A stretch of DNA of 64,000 nucleotides from Pseudothauera rhizosphaerae (GCF_004801305.1 NZ_SSOD01000009.1:97949-161948), one strand, 5' to 3'. Positions 53,176-61,857 are shown, numbered from the stretch's first letter. Numbers and translations are program-made. The notes: generated by a model not told the origin, from the letters alone.

Positions 53176-54489
53176 TCAGGCCGGCAGCGCAATGGTGGCC
53201 GTGAGGCCGCCTTCCCGGCGGTTGGCGAGGTGGATCTCGCCGCCGTGGGCGGCGATGCAGGAGCGCGCGATGGCCAGCCCCAGTCCGATGCCGCCCGTGT
53301 CCATATCCCGCGCCGGGGCGGGGCGGGCGAAGGGCTCGAACACGCGTTCCAGCCAGTCCTCGGGGATGCCGGGGCCGTCGTCGTCCACGGTGATCAGCAG
53401 GCTGTCGCCGGCGGGAGGGGCGTCGAGGCGGATGCGTGCCGTGCCGCCGTAGCGCACCGCGTTGTCCACCAGGTTGGCGAGCGCGCGTCCCAGCGCCAGC
53501 GGCCTGCAGCGGTAGGGCACCGGGCCGGGTACGGCCCAGCTCACCGCTTGGCCCAGCTCGAGGCACCGGCTACCCACGTGCGCCACCAGTTCGGCCAGGT
53601 CGGCCTCCTGGGTGGGTTCGCGCACGCTGTCGTCGCGGGCGAAGCGCAGCGTCTCGTCGATCATGTCGCGCATGTCGTCGATGATGCGTCGCATGGGTGC
53701 GCGCACCGCCTCGTCCTCCAGCAGTTCCACCTGCAGGCGCAGGGCGGTGAGCGGGGTGCGGAAGTCGTGGCCGATGGCGGCCAGCATCGCCGTGCGGTCG
53801 GCGACGAAGCGGGTCAGGCGCTGGTGCATGGTGTTGAAGGCGGCGGTGGCTTCGCGCAGTTCCACGGGGCCGGTCACCGGCAGCGGGTCGATGCGTTCGC
53901 CGCGGCTGATGCGCTCGGCCGCTTCGGCCAGCGCGCGGGTCGGCCGCAGGATGCGCCATGCGAACAGGAGCACCAGCGGCAGCACCGGCAGCACGCTGAC
54001 CGGCACCGAAAACTTCAGCCACCATTGGGAGCGCAGTCGGGGGCGCAGGCTCGCGTGGAGCCAGCGGCCATCGGACAGCCGCAGCCGGGCCTCCAGCAGG
54101 CCGTAGCGCGGGCTTCCAGGCAGGTAGGCCTCCGTGTCGGCTTGCACGTAAACGTGGATGGCAGCGGCGGGCGGCAACCCGGCGAAGGTGGCCAGTTCGG
54201 CGGCCAGTTCGGCGTCCGCTGCGCTCATGGGCCGCAGTTCGGGGGGCGCGGGTAGCAGGCGGTAGACGGCGTCGCTGCTTTCCAGGGCCGCGAGCAGGGC
54301 CGGCGTTTCGTCGGGGGCGCAGGCTTCCACGGCGCGGTAGGCGGCGGCGATGCGGACGAGGGAGTATTCCCGCGCCTGCGGCAGGATGCCTTCGCCTTCG
54401 ATGAGGATGGCGATCAGGTGCGCCGCGGCGATGCCCAGCAGCAACAGCCCGATCAACTGCCCGGCCAGGCTGCGCGGCACCAGCCTCAT
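53176..54489 (-). CDS. Two-component sensor histidine kinase (EnvZ-like)
   Basis: The 437-aa protein has a first membrane helix (LAGQLIGLLLLGIAAAHLIA), a periplasmic part of about 130 residues, a second helix (FSVPVSVLPVLPLVLLFAWR), HAMP (ILRPTRALAEAAERISRGER), dimerisation/H-box AAIGHDFRTPLTALRLQVEL with His near 242, and the ATPase boxes LVDNAVRYGG, VDDDGPGIP and GGIGLGLAIARSCIAAHGGE. It overlaps the response regulator by 4 bp. The signal is unknown. The nearest divergent target is the TonB receptor at 55483. Confidence 0.94.
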   Translation of the reverse strand: MRLVPRSLAGQLIGLLLLGIAAAHLIAILIEGEGILPQAREYSLVRIAAAYRAVEACAPDETPALLAALESSDAVYRLLPAPPELRPMSAADAELAAELATFAGLPPAAAIHVYVQADTEAYLPGSPRYGLLEARLRLSDGRWLHASLRPRLRSQWWLKFSVPVSVLPVLPLVLLFAWRILRPTRALAEAAERISRGERIDPLPVTGPVELREATAAFNTMHQRLTRFVADRTAMLAAIGHDFRTPLTALRLQVELLEDEAVRAPMRRIIDDMRDMIDETLRFARDDSVREPTQEADLAELVAHVGSRCLELGQAVSWAVPGPVPYRCRPLALGRALANLVDNAVRYGGTARIRLDAPPAGDSLLITVDDDGPGIPEDWLERVFEPFARPAPARDMDTGGIGLGLAIARSCIAAHGGEIHLANRREGGLTATIALPA

Positions 54490-55214
54490 ATGGGCAGACG
54501 GCGCACTTCGGCGGCCAGCAGGTAGCCGTCGCCCCAGGCCGTGCGCAGCAGGCGCGGGCGGCGTGCGTCGTCGCCCAGCTTCTTGCGCAGGCGGCTGACC
54601 TGGGTGTCGATGCTGCGGTCGAACACCGTGGCCTCGTCCCGGGTGGTGAGGTCCAGCAGGCGCTCCCGGTTCAGCACCGTGTTGGGATGTTCCACCAGCA
54701 CGTGCAGCAGGCGGTATTCCACGGGACTCAGCTCCACCGTGCGGCCGTCGCAGTGGCGCAGCTCGCGGCGGCTGGTGTCCAGTATCCAGGCGTCGAAGCT
54801 GTAACCGCCGTTGCCGGCCGCGGGCGCGGCGGGCGCCGCACCCTCCAGCCGGCGCAGCACGGTCTTGATGCGGGCGACCAGTTCGCGCGGATCGAAGGGC
54901 TTGGTCACGTAGTCGTCGGCGCCCAGTTCCAGGCCGGCGATACGGTCGGCCGGCTCGGCCATGGCGGAGAGCAGGATCACCGGAATCTTCAGGTGCTCGT
55001 AAATGTAGCGGCACAGGGACAGGCCGTCCTCGCCGGGCAGCATCACGTCCAGCACGATGAGGTCGAAGCACTGCTGGGCGAGCAGTGCCCGCACGCCCTC
55101 GGCATCCGCCGCGGTGCTCACGTCCAGCCCATAGCGGCCGAGATAGGTAGCGAGCGGGCCGCGAATCTCCTGGTGGTCGTCCACGACCAGGACGCGTGTT
55201 CTTCCTGTTGGCAA
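54486..55214 (-). CDS. OmpR-family response regulator
   Basis: The 242-aa protein has a receiver domain (RVLVVDDHQEIRGPLATYLG; phosphorylated Asp56 in LIVLDVMLPGEDG; conserved KP in DDYVTKPFDPRELV) and a winged-helix DNA-binding domain (VELSPVEYRLLHVLVEHPNT, DRSIDTQVSRLRKKLGDD, LLRTAWGDGYLLA). It forms a pair with the kinase that follows. It is divergent from the TonB receptor, with 268 bp between them. The motif layout is closest to OmpR by eye. Confidence 0.95.
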   Translation of the reverse strand: MPTGRTRVLVVDDHQEIRGPLATYLGRYGLDVSTAADAEGVRALLAQQCFDLIVLDVMLPGEDGLSLCRYIYEHLKIPVILLSAMAEPADRIAGLELGADDYVTKPFDPRELVARIKTVLRRLEGAAPAAPAAGNGGYSFDAWILDTSRRELRHCDGRTVELSPVEYRLLHVLVEHPNTVLNRERLLDLTTRDEATVFDRSIDTQVSRLRKKLGDDARRPRLLRTAWGDGYLLAAEVRRLPI

Positions 55215-55263
55215 GGCAAAGGCTCCATGGGCGGCGCGGTTCTACGCCGAAAGTGTCGGTGTC

Positions 55264-55337
55264 CGGGCTCTTGCAGCCCGACGTCGTCTCCCGCCCCTCT
55301 TTCGCCGGGGCCGGACGCCATTGTGTCCGGCCCTTTT
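55264..55337 (+). terminator. Two hairpins with a T tract upstream of the TonB receptor
   Basis: A small stem CGGGCT/AGCCCG at about 55264-55280 is followed by a C-rich single-stranded stretch and a strong stem GGGCCGGAC (55308-55316) with GTCCGGCCC (55325-55333) and TTTT. It is a plus-strand intrinsic terminator in a region where no plus-strand gene ends. It may close a short RNA made in the 268-bp gap, or insulate the receptor promoter at 55357 from the region behind. Confidence 0.6.
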
Positions 55338-55356
55338 GTCACAAGTTTTTCACACT

Positions 55357-55396
55357 TTGACAAAAGCTTACAACAGCAAATGCGTATTGTTCGCAT
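55357..55396 (+). promoter_or_regulatory. Promoter and Fur-box-like palindrome of the TonB receptor
   Basis: A perfect -35 TTGACA (55357-55362) is followed 15 bp later by AATGCGTATTGTTCGCATT (55378-55396), whose arms AATGCG/CGCATT are a perfect palindrome and which agrees with 14 of 19 bases of a common Fur site. No standard -10 at 17 bp was seen; TATTGT lies further on. The same layout recurs at 59060-59100. Confidence 0.65.
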
Positions 55397-55482
55397 TCGC
55401 GTTACTTCCGGTTACCGCTTCGGGGCCGCCGGAACGACCGCCAACGATATCCATCTGCCCCCGTTACTTGGAGAAGAAGTTC

Positions 55483-57540
55483 ATGTCTGTCCCCGTGCCG
55501 TTCAAACTCAAGCCCCTGACCATCGCTGTCACGCTGGCGTGCGTTGCTCAAGCCGCCCAGTCCCAGGAAATGGAAACCACGGAACTGGGAACCGTGACGG
55601 TAACCGCCGCCGGCTACGAGCAGAACATCAAGGATGCGCCGGCCACCATCACCGTGATCTCGGCGGAGGAACTGAAGAAGAAGTCGTACAGCGACATCAC
55701 CGATGCGCTCAAGAATGTGCCCGGCGTCCACATCCAGGGCGGCAGCACTGAACAGTCCGTCATGATCCGCGGCATGAGCGCGGACTACACGCTGTTCCTC
55801 ATCGACGGCAGGCCCGTGCAGGACAACCAGGCGTTTGGTCTCAACGGCGGCGGGGCAGGGGCACCCGTCCACTTCATGCCCCCCATCGAATCCATCGAGC
55901 GCATCGAGATCATCCGTGGTCCGGCTTCGTCCCTGTATGGCTCCGATGCCATGGGCGGGGTCGTCAATATCATCACCAAACGGGTGGTCAGCAAATTCAG
56001 CGGAGCGCTCACGACGGAGTACATCAAGTCCGGCTCGGGCAACGACGTCACCAACGACGGTTTCCAGACCAGCGTGGCGCTGAACGTCCCGCTGATTCAA
56101 GACGTGCTTTCCATGCAGCTCACGGGGGCTTTCCAGAACCAGGACGAGGCGGACTTCGTGGGCGGCGGGGACGCGGCGGCGGCCGATCCCGAGTTCAAGA
56201 AGCGGAACGTGGGCGCAAAACTCAACTGGAAGGTGGACGAGCGGAACACCATCACGCTGGGTGCTTCCCACACCAAGCAGGAACGGTGGCACAACGCCGG
56301 CAAGAGCCTGGCCGCCGACGATGACGACTCTTACACCAAGAACGAGCGGGACAATTACTTCATCCAGCACGAGGGCCGGTATGGGGACCTGCTGTGGAAC
56401 TCTTACCTGACCTACGATTCCTCCGAAAACCCCACCCGCCGGAACGCCACCACCGGCAACGGCATCAAGTTCGACTCCTGGAGCGCCAACACGCAGGCGA
56501 CCGCCTTCCTGGGCAAGCACACGCTGACCGGCGGGGCCAACTACAAGAACGAGAAACTGGAAGACGGGGCGACCAACGGCGTCAACATTCCGGGCATGGT
56601 GGCCTCCACGGACGTCGTCGAAATGGAGCGTTACCAGTACTCCCTGTTCGCGGAAGACGAATGGCAGTTGATCGACGACCTCGCGCTGATCTTCGGTGCC
56701 CGCTACGACGACAACGAGGCCTTCGGCAGCCAGGTCAGCCCCAAGGTCTATGCCGTCTATCAGGCGACCGACCACCTGACCCTGAAGGGCGGGATGACCA
56801 CCGGCTACAAGGCCCCCAGCCTGCGCCAGAGCGCGCCCGATTTCGGCGGCACGTCCATGGGCGGGGTCATGATCGGCAACCCCGATCTGAAGCCGGAAAC
56901 CTCCCGCAGCTACGAGGTCGGGGCAAGCTACGAGAATCAAAGGCTGGGCCTTTCCGGCAGCCTCACGGCCTACCAGACCGATTTCGAGGACAAGATCACC
57001 CGTACCGGCCGCATCTGCCCGCAAAACACCGTGTGCACCTACAAGGGCACCGTCTACCCGGCGCACCAGTACGGCTACACGGCCTATGAAAACGTCGACG
57101 AGGCCGAACTGAAGGGAGTGGAGTTCACGCTGGATTACAGAATTCTCCCCAGCCTCACCTACCGCCACAGCTACACCTACGCCAAGACCGAGCAGAAGTC
57201 CGGCACCAACAAGGGCCGTCCGCTCAACGACATTCCCGAGCACATGTTCAACGTCGGGCTGGATTGGGACATCAACTCCAAGTGGGGCACCTGGGTGCAG
57301 GCCAACTACCGCGGCAAGACCTCGGGACGCACCGTGAATGCCAGCGGTTCGGCGACCAACAACGTGCGTTATCCCTCCTATACCTTCTATGACCTGGGCC
57401 TGGTTTACACCGCCACCAAGGACGTCAAGCTGAAGCTGGGCCTGTACAACGCGGGCAACAAGAAGGTCGCGCCCGAGGAAGGTTATGCTTACGTGCTGGA
57501 CGGCAGGCGCTTCATTGCCTCGATGAGCCTGAATTTCTGA
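55483..57540 (+). CDS. TonB-dependent siderophore receptor (FepA/CirA-type)
   Basis: The 685-aa receptor has a signal peptide (LKPLTIAVTLACVAQAAQSQ, cut near 27), a TonB-box region after ELGTVTVTAAGYEQN, a plug (IKDAPATITVISAEELKKKS, ALKNVPGVHIQGGS, RIEIIRGPASSLYGSDAMGG, VVNIITKR) and a barrel ending in aromatic SMSLNF. Plug loops resemble CirA/FepA-type catecholate receptors. It lacks an STN domain, so it does not use surface signalling. GGAGAAG precedes ATG 55483. The promoter carries a Fur-like palindrome and lies opposite a two-component system that might also control it. Confidence 0.93.
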   Translation: MSVPVPFKLKPLTIAVTLACVAQAAQSQEMETTELGTVTVTAAGYEQNIKDAPATITVISAEELKKKSYSDITDALKNVPGVHIQGGSTEQSVMIRGMSADYTLFLIDGRPVQDNQAFGLNGGGAGAPVHFMPPIESIERIEIIRGPASSLYGSDAMGGVVNIITKRVVSKFSGALTTEYIKSGSGNDVTNDGFQTSVALNVPLIQDVLSMQLTGAFQNQDEADFVGGGDAAAADPEFKKRNVGAKLNWKVDERNTITLGASHTKQERWHNAGKSLAADDDDSYTKNERDNYFIQHEGRYGDLLWNSYLTYDSSENPTRRNATTGNGIKFDSWSANTQATAFLGKHTLTGGANYKNEKLEDGATNGVNIPGMVASTDVVEMERYQYSLFAEDEWQLIDDLALIFGARYDDNEAFGSQVSPKVYAVYQATDHLTLKGGMTTGYKAPSLRQSAPDFGGTSMGGVMIGNPDLKPETSRSYEVGASYENQRLGLSGSLTAYQTDFEDKITRTGRICPQNTVCTYKGTVYPAHQYGYTAYENVDEAELKGVEFTLDYRILPSLTYRHSYTYAKTEQKSGTNKGRPLNDIPEHMFNVGLDWDINSKWGTWVQANYRGKTSGRTVNASGSATNNVRYPSYTFYDLGLVYTATKDVKLKLGLYNAGNKKVAPEEGYAYVLDGRRFIASMSLNF

Positions 57541-57563
57541 TGCTCTGACCGGTTTCATGCAAC

Positions 57564-57595
57564 GGCCCGGCAACCATGGGTTTGCCGGGCCTTTT
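57564..57595 (+). terminator. Terminator of the TonB receptor gene
   Basis: A perfect 10-bp stem (57564-57573 with 57582-57591) is followed by TTTTG, 24 bp after the receptor stop. It separates the receptor from the methyltransferase gene. Confidence 0.9.
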
Positions 57596-57624
57596 GCTTT
57601 CCGCCATGCCAAGGTGATTGCCAT

Positions 57625-58923
57625 ATGAACAGGAAAGAAGGCTATACGGTCGATGTCGCCTATCCCGCCTTTTTCTACAAGGAGATGCTGCCCGTCTGGC
57701 TTTCCGCCATGACGCGCTTTCTGGGCTTCGCCGCACCCGGCCTGACTTCGCCCTTCACCTATTGCGAACTCGGCTGCGGCGTCGGCATCAACCTGCTGGT
57801 GGCTGCCGCCAGCCACCCCAGCGGGCGTTTCCTCGGCGTGGACTTCAACGCAGCGCATCTCGAAACCGCCCGGGATGCGGCGCGGGCGAGCGGACTGGAA
57901 AACATCGAATTCATCCACGCGGATTTTGCCGCGTTCGCGCGAAGCAACAAGACGGATTTCGACTTCATCGCCTCCCATGGGGTCTGGTCGTGGATTGCGC
58001 CGCAGCACCGGGCCGGCATGCTGGACAGCGTCGCCCGCCATTTGAAGCCCGGCGGGGTTTTCTATCTGCACTACATGTGTTATCCCGGTTCGACGGACAT
58101 GGTGCCGGTGCAGAACCTGTTGAATGTTCTTTCGCATCACCTCCAGGGCACGTCGGCGCAAAAGATCCAGGCCGGACTGGCTCTTCTGCTGCGGCTTGCC
58201 GATGCGGGCCTGTTTGCCGACCAACCCGCCACCCAGGCCAGGCTGCGGGCATTGACGGAAAAGGACCCGAACCACCTGGCGCACGAGTTCCTGACCGACC
58301 ACTGGCAACCGCAGCACGCGGTGGATGTGCACCAGCAGGTCGGCGAGGCGGGCGTGAACTACCTGGGCAGCGCCGATGTTTTCAACAACCTGGACCCGGC
58401 CCTCTCCATTCCGGGCAAGCTCCTGGGGCTGGTCAATCGGATGGCCGCTCCGGCCCTGGTCGAGACGGTCAAAGATCTGGCCAGGAACAGCCACCAGAGA
58501 ATGGATATTTTCCAGCGCACCCCCAGGGCCCTGGGCAAAGAAGAACATCTCGCGCAGTTGGGTGCGATCGTGTTCGGGCTGCTGCCCGGCGCACCGGTGC
58601 AAGAGCCGCTTCAGGGACCGCTGGCCTTCTCGACGCCGATAGGCCCCATCGAAGGCCCGGCGGAAGTCTTCGCGCCGCTGCTGCACAGGCTTTCCGAAGG
58701 CGAGGCATCCTTTGCCGAGCTGAGCCGCCTGCCGGTTTTCGCGGAGCAACCGGGGCTGCTGTTCCAGTCCCTGCAACTGTTGATGCATCAGGAGATCGTG
58801 CATCCCGTGAAGCCGGTTCCGGCCCGCGAAAACGCCTCGGTGGAAAAGCTGACGCAATGGCTGGGCATGCACGAGATTGCGTTGCGGATCGTGGGCGAGT
58901 GCGCAACGGCGGTCAGGACCTGA
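57625..58923 (+). CDS. SAM-dependent methyltransferase with C-terminal regulatory domain
   Basis: The 432-aa protein has a class I methyltransferase domain (about 40-180; motif I FTYCELGCGVGINLLVAAAS, FLGVDFNAAHLETARDAA, HADFAAFARSNKTDFDFIAS HGVWSW) and a long C-terminal part that matches the methyltransferase regulatory domain family (HEFLTDHWQPQHAVDVHQQV, LGSADVFNNLDPAL). The substrate of this family is not firmly known to me. ATG 57625 has AAGGTG upstream. It follows the TonB receptor after a terminator, so it needs its own promoter or read-through; none was recognised. Confidence 0.8.
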   Translation: MNRKEGYTVDVAYPAFFYKEMLPVWLSAMTRFLGFAAPGLTSPFTYCELGCGVGINLLVAAASHPSGRFLGVDFNAAHLETARDAARASGLENIEFIHADFAAFARSNKTDFDFIASHGVWSWIAPQHRAGMLDSVARHLKPGGVFYLHYMCYPGSTDMVPVQNLLNVLSHHLQGTSAQKIQAGLALLLRLADAGLFADQPATQARLRALTEKDPNHLAHEFLTDHWQPQHAVDVHQQVGEAGVNYLGSADVFNNLDPALSIPGKLLGLVNRMAAPALVETVKDLARNSHQRMDIFQRTPRALGKEEHLAQLGAIVFGLLPGAPVQEPLQGPLAFSTPIGPIEGPAEVFAPLLHRLSEGEASFAELSRLPVFAEQPGLLFQSLQLLMHQEIVHPVKPVPARENASVEKLTQWLGMHEIALRIVGECATAVRT

Positions 58924-59059
58924 GTTTCAAACCGGCTTCCGGCTTGGGCGATGTGGTGAGGGCGTAGCCCGCGTGACGGCCGGGTGCGGAGAAGGGCCTG
59001 GCCGTGCCCTCCGGAGAGGTGGGCTGTGCTTTGCCAAGCTATCGCAAGGTTTCTACATT

Positions 59060-59100
59060 TTGACAAAGAAAATAGAGAGCTAATGCGTACCATTCTCATT
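59060..59100 (+). promoter_or_regulatory. Promoter and Fur-box-like site of the PepSY iron cluster
   Basis: The 280-bp gap from 58924 holds a perfect TTGACA (59060-59065) and, 16 bp further, AATGCGTACCATTCTCATT (59082-59100), matching 15 of 19 bases of a common Fur site. Both sequence and spacing resemble the site at 55357-55396. The rest of the gap has no clear gene. Confidence 0.7.
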
Positions 59101-59203
59101 TGAATCCAGGAGGTGAATGCTGCGGTGCAGCGATCCACCCGGATGTGGCCGGATGCACCCCGTGTACCAGACCCGCCGGTTCCCGGCGAGAGAGAAAACG
59201 ACA

Positions 59204-59524
59204 ATGAGCACTCATCATTACCTGACCTGTTTCGCCGACCACCGGCCGGTGCTGAACGTGACGCTGCGTTCGGCACTGGCAATCCTGGGTGGTTACGGCC
59301 TTGCCGCGCTCGCCGCGTCCGCCTTCGCGGTGGGCATGCCGCTGCCGCGGGTGGACGCGGTGACGCTGGCCATCATGCTGTCCTTCATCGTTTATCTGCT
59401 GGCGGTGATGTGGGTATTCGCCACCGCCACCCTGCTGCGCGCCGCTGCCGGGCTGGCCGTGGGTGCGGCGGTGTTCGGCGCCTGGCTGTGGCTGGCGCCG
59501 TCGGCGGCGGGAGGTGCGGCATGA
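59204..59524 (+). CDS. DUF3649 domain protein (iron uptake associated)
   Basis: The 106-aa membrane protein has three hydrophobic helices (LRSALAILGGYGLAALAASA, DAVTLAIMLSFIVYLLAVMW, LRAAAGLAVGAAVFGAWLWL). This matches the small DUF3649 proteins that usually precede PepSY and DUF3325 genes in Fur-controlled siderophore loci. Its own function is unknown. ATG 59204 lies in a purine-rich leader (GAGAGAGAAAACGACA). The stop overlaps the next start by 4 bp. Confidence 0.82.
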   Translation: MSTHHYLTCFADHRPVLNVTLRSALAILGGYGLAALAASAFAVGMPLPRVDAVTLAIMLSFIVYLLAVMWVFATATLLRAAAGLAVGAAVFGAWLWLAPSAAGGAA

Positions 59525-61524
59525 GGTTCGACAAGCCGAGGACTTTCCGCCAATCGATGAAGTGGGTCCACACCTGGACCGGGCTGCCTCTGGGCTGGCT
59601 GCTGTTCGCGGTGTATGTGACGGGCACGCTGTCTTTCTTCCATCCGGAAATCACCCTGTGGATGCAGCCGGAATCCCACCGCGCCAAGGTGGCCGAGACC
59701 GAGGAAACGGCCAGGCGTGCCTTCGAGGCGCTGGCCCGCGTAGCGCCGGACGCGCCCCAATGGACGGTGTCGCTGCCGGGTTCGCGCAGCGGCGTGGCGG
59801 GCCTGGCCTGGCGCGAGGCGACCGCGGGCCAGCCGGCCGGCGGCCAGCAGAACGCGGTGCGCGGCGAAGCTGCGCGCCGTGGCGAAGGCGGTCAGGGTGC
59901 GCGTGGCGAGTTCGGTGAACGCGCTGCGGGTGAGGGTGTGAGCGAACGCGGCGCCGGCGGTCAAGGCGACGGCGCCGCGCCGCGCCGCGGATTCGGCGAG
60001 CGCGGCATGGCTCAGGGCATGCAGGCGCGCGGCGAACGCGGTGCGCGCGGTGCGGGAGGGCGAGGCTCCGAGGAAAGCGACGCGGAGGAAGCCGGCGCGG
60101 CTCAGGCTGGCGCACAGACGCCCGCCGCGTCCGGCGGTGGCGTGCAGGGCGGCGAGGGCGGTCGCGGACAGGGGATGAAGCGCGCGACGATGGACCCGGC
60201 CACCGGCGAACTGATCGAGCCGCGCCAGACCGCGGGCGGCGGCTTCCTGTACCGCTTCCACTACCGCCTGTACGGCTTCGATCGCACCTGGGGCCAGTGG
60301 ATCGTGGGTGCGGCCACCATGGTGATGTTCATCGCGCTGATCACCGGCGTCGTCATCCACCGCACCATCTTCCGGGACATCTTCAGCTTCCGCCCGGCCA
60401 AGGGCAAACGCTCCTGGATGGACGGCCACAACGCCAGTTCGGTGCTGTCCCTGCCCTTCCACGTGGTCATCACCTTCTCGGGCCTGCTGCTGCTGGGCAA
60501 CCAGTTGATGCCGTCGGCCGCGTCGAGTGCCTATCCGGGCGACGAGCGCGGCTACTTCATGGAGATGCGCGGCATGCGCGGCGGCGAGCAGCAGCCGGCG
60601 GCGCGTCCGTCCGGCACGCCGGCGCAACTCGCCGACATCGGCCCGCTGCTGGCCGTGGCGCAGGAACGCTGGCCGGAGCAGGGCGTGGGCAGCATCGCGG
60701 TGAACTTCCCCGGCGACGCCAGGGCCACCATAGAGCTGCGCCAGGCGCGTGGCGACGGGCTGGCCAACCGCGCCATGGGCGAGCGGCTGCTGTTCGACGG
60801 CGTGACCGGCGCGCCGCTGGAGGCCCCGCCGGTGGCCGATCCGTCCGGCGTGCGCGCCACCAGCAACGTGCTGAGCGCGGTGCATCTGGGACGCTTCGCC
60901 TCGCCGCTGGTGCGCTGGCTGCTGTTCGCCTCCGGCGTGCTCGGCTCGGTGATGGTGGCGAGCGGGCTGGTGCTGTGGGTGGTTTCGCGCGCCAGGGACC
61001 GTACCGCGGACGGGAAGATTCCCGCCGGCCATCGTTTCGTGGAAGTGCTCAACGTGGCCGCGGTCGCCGGCCTGCTGGTGGCCATCGGCGCCTACTTCTG
61101 GGCCAACCGGCTGATTCCGGCGGAGGTGGCCGAGCGCAACCTGTGGGAGATCCGCGTCTTCTTCACCGTGTGGTCGCTCACCCTGCTGCATTCCCTGCTG
61201 CGCCGCCACAAGCAGGCCTGGATCGAGCAACTGGCCCTGGCCGGTGGCCTGCTGGCGGCGCTGCCGCTGGTCAATGCGGCCACCGGCGGCGCCCACCTGG
61301 GCGTTGCTTTCTACCTGGGGCAGTGGCAGGTGGCGGGCTTCGATCTGTGCGCCCTGGTGTGCGGCGCCCTGCTGCTGCACGCGGCGCGCAAGGTGGCGTC
61401 GCACGTGCCGCGGGAGAAGGTGGCCCGGAGCGCGGGGCGGACGAAGAAACCCGCCGCCGCGGGCGGTACGGACGAAGGCGGCGACGGGCCGGTGCCGGCG
61501 GTGCTGCAGACGGAGGAAGCATGA
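59521..61524 (+). CDS. PepSY-associated TM-helix protein with Gly-rich insertion
   Basis: The 667-aa protein has four or five membrane segments: about 22-42 (LPLGWLLFAVYVTGTLSFFH), 260-282, 325-345 and a C-terminal group. PepSY_TM marks are SMKWVHTWTGLPLGWLL, MDGHNASSVLSLPFHVVITF and VLSAVHLGRFASPLVRWLLF, with His residues in membrane positions. Relatives such as FoxB/PiuB reduce or take up ferri-siderophores at the inner membrane. Residues about 101-219, in the first periplasmic loop, are an unusual low-complexity Gly/Arg/Glu/Ala insertion with imperfect repeats (RGEF GER, RGFGERG, RGERGARG). Confidence 0.88.
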   Translation: MRFDKPRTFRQSMKWVHTWTGLPLGWLLFAVYVTGTLSFFHPEITLWMQPESHRAKVAETEETARRAFEALARVAPDAPQWTVSLPGSRSGVAGLAWREATAGQPAGGQQNAVRGEAARRGEGGQGARGEFGERAAGEGVSERGAGGQGDGAAPRRGFGERGMAQGMQARGERGARGAGGRGSEESDAEEAGAAQAGAQTPAASGGGVQGGEGGRGQGMKRATMDPATGELIEPRQTAGGGFLYRFHYRLYGFDRTWGQWIVGAATMVMFIALITGVVIHRTIFRDIFSFRPAKGKRSWMDGHNASSVLSLPFHVVITFSGLLLLGNQLMPSAASSAYPGDERGYFMEMRGMRGGEQQPAARPSGTPAQLADIGPLLAVAQERWPEQGVGSIAVNFPGDARATIELRQARGDGLANRAMGERLLFDGVTGAPLEAPPVADPSGVRATSNVLSAVHLGRFASPLVRWLLFASGVLGSVMVASGLVLWVVSRARDRTADGKIPAGHRFVEVLNVAAVAGLLVAIGAYFWANRLIPAEVAERNLWEIRVFFTVWSLTLLHSLLRRHKQAWIEQLALAGGLLAALPLVNAATGGAHLGVAFYLGQWQVAGFDLCALVCGALLLHAARKVASHVPREKVARSAGRTKKPAAAGGTDEGGDGPVPAVLQTEEA

Positions 61525-61856
61525 TGGACTTTCTTGCATTCGCGCTGGCGTTCGCTGGTTTCTCCACCATCGCCATGGGCATGGAAGGCCATGGCCGCCA
61601 GGTCTTCGGCCGCGTGCCGGAAGAGGGGCGCCGCCGCCTGCTGAAGCTGGCCGGCTGGGTGCTGCTGCTCCTGTCCCTCGTACCGGCACTGGCCGCCCGC
61701 GGGCCGTCCATCGGCACCGTGCTGTGGCTGAGCCTGCTGACGGCGGCGGGTTTCATCGTCGGCCTGATGCTGAGCTACCGTCCGCGCCCGCTGCGTGTGG
61801 TCGGCCCGGCATTGCTGGCGCTGGCCGTGGCGGTCTGGGCGCTGGCCGGGCGGTAG
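61521..61856 (+). CDS. DUF3325 domain protein (iron uptake associated)
   Basis: The 111-aa membrane protein has three helices (FLAFALAFAGFSTIAMGMEG, KLAGWVLLLLSLVPALAARG, SLLTAAGFIVGLMLSYRPRP and a short last one). The small DUF3325 family regularly follows PepSY iron-uptake genes. It overlaps the PepSY stop by 4 bp (ATGA), so the three-gene cluster is one coupled message. Confidence 0.82.
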   Translation: MMDFLAFALAFAGFSTIAMGMEGHGRQVFGRVPEEGRRRLLKLAGWVLLLLSLVPALAARGPSIGTVLWLSLLTAAGFIVGLMLSYRPRPLRVVGPALLALAVAVWALAGR

Positions 61857-61857
61857 C

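Noticed and set aside
55215..55482. Cobalamin riboswitch upstream of the TonB receptor
   Set aside because: No B12-box or related conserved pairing was found; a Fur-like palindrome explains the regulation better.
55402..58872. Open frame of 1156 codons on the minus strand
   Set aside because: It lies opposite the TonB receptor and methyltransferase, both of which have clear family motifs; the minus-strand product is a shadow.
59821..60177. CRISPR or tandem DNA repeat in the Gly-rich part of the PepSY gene
   Set aside because: Repeats are short, irregular and in frame with a coding sequence; there are no equal spacers.
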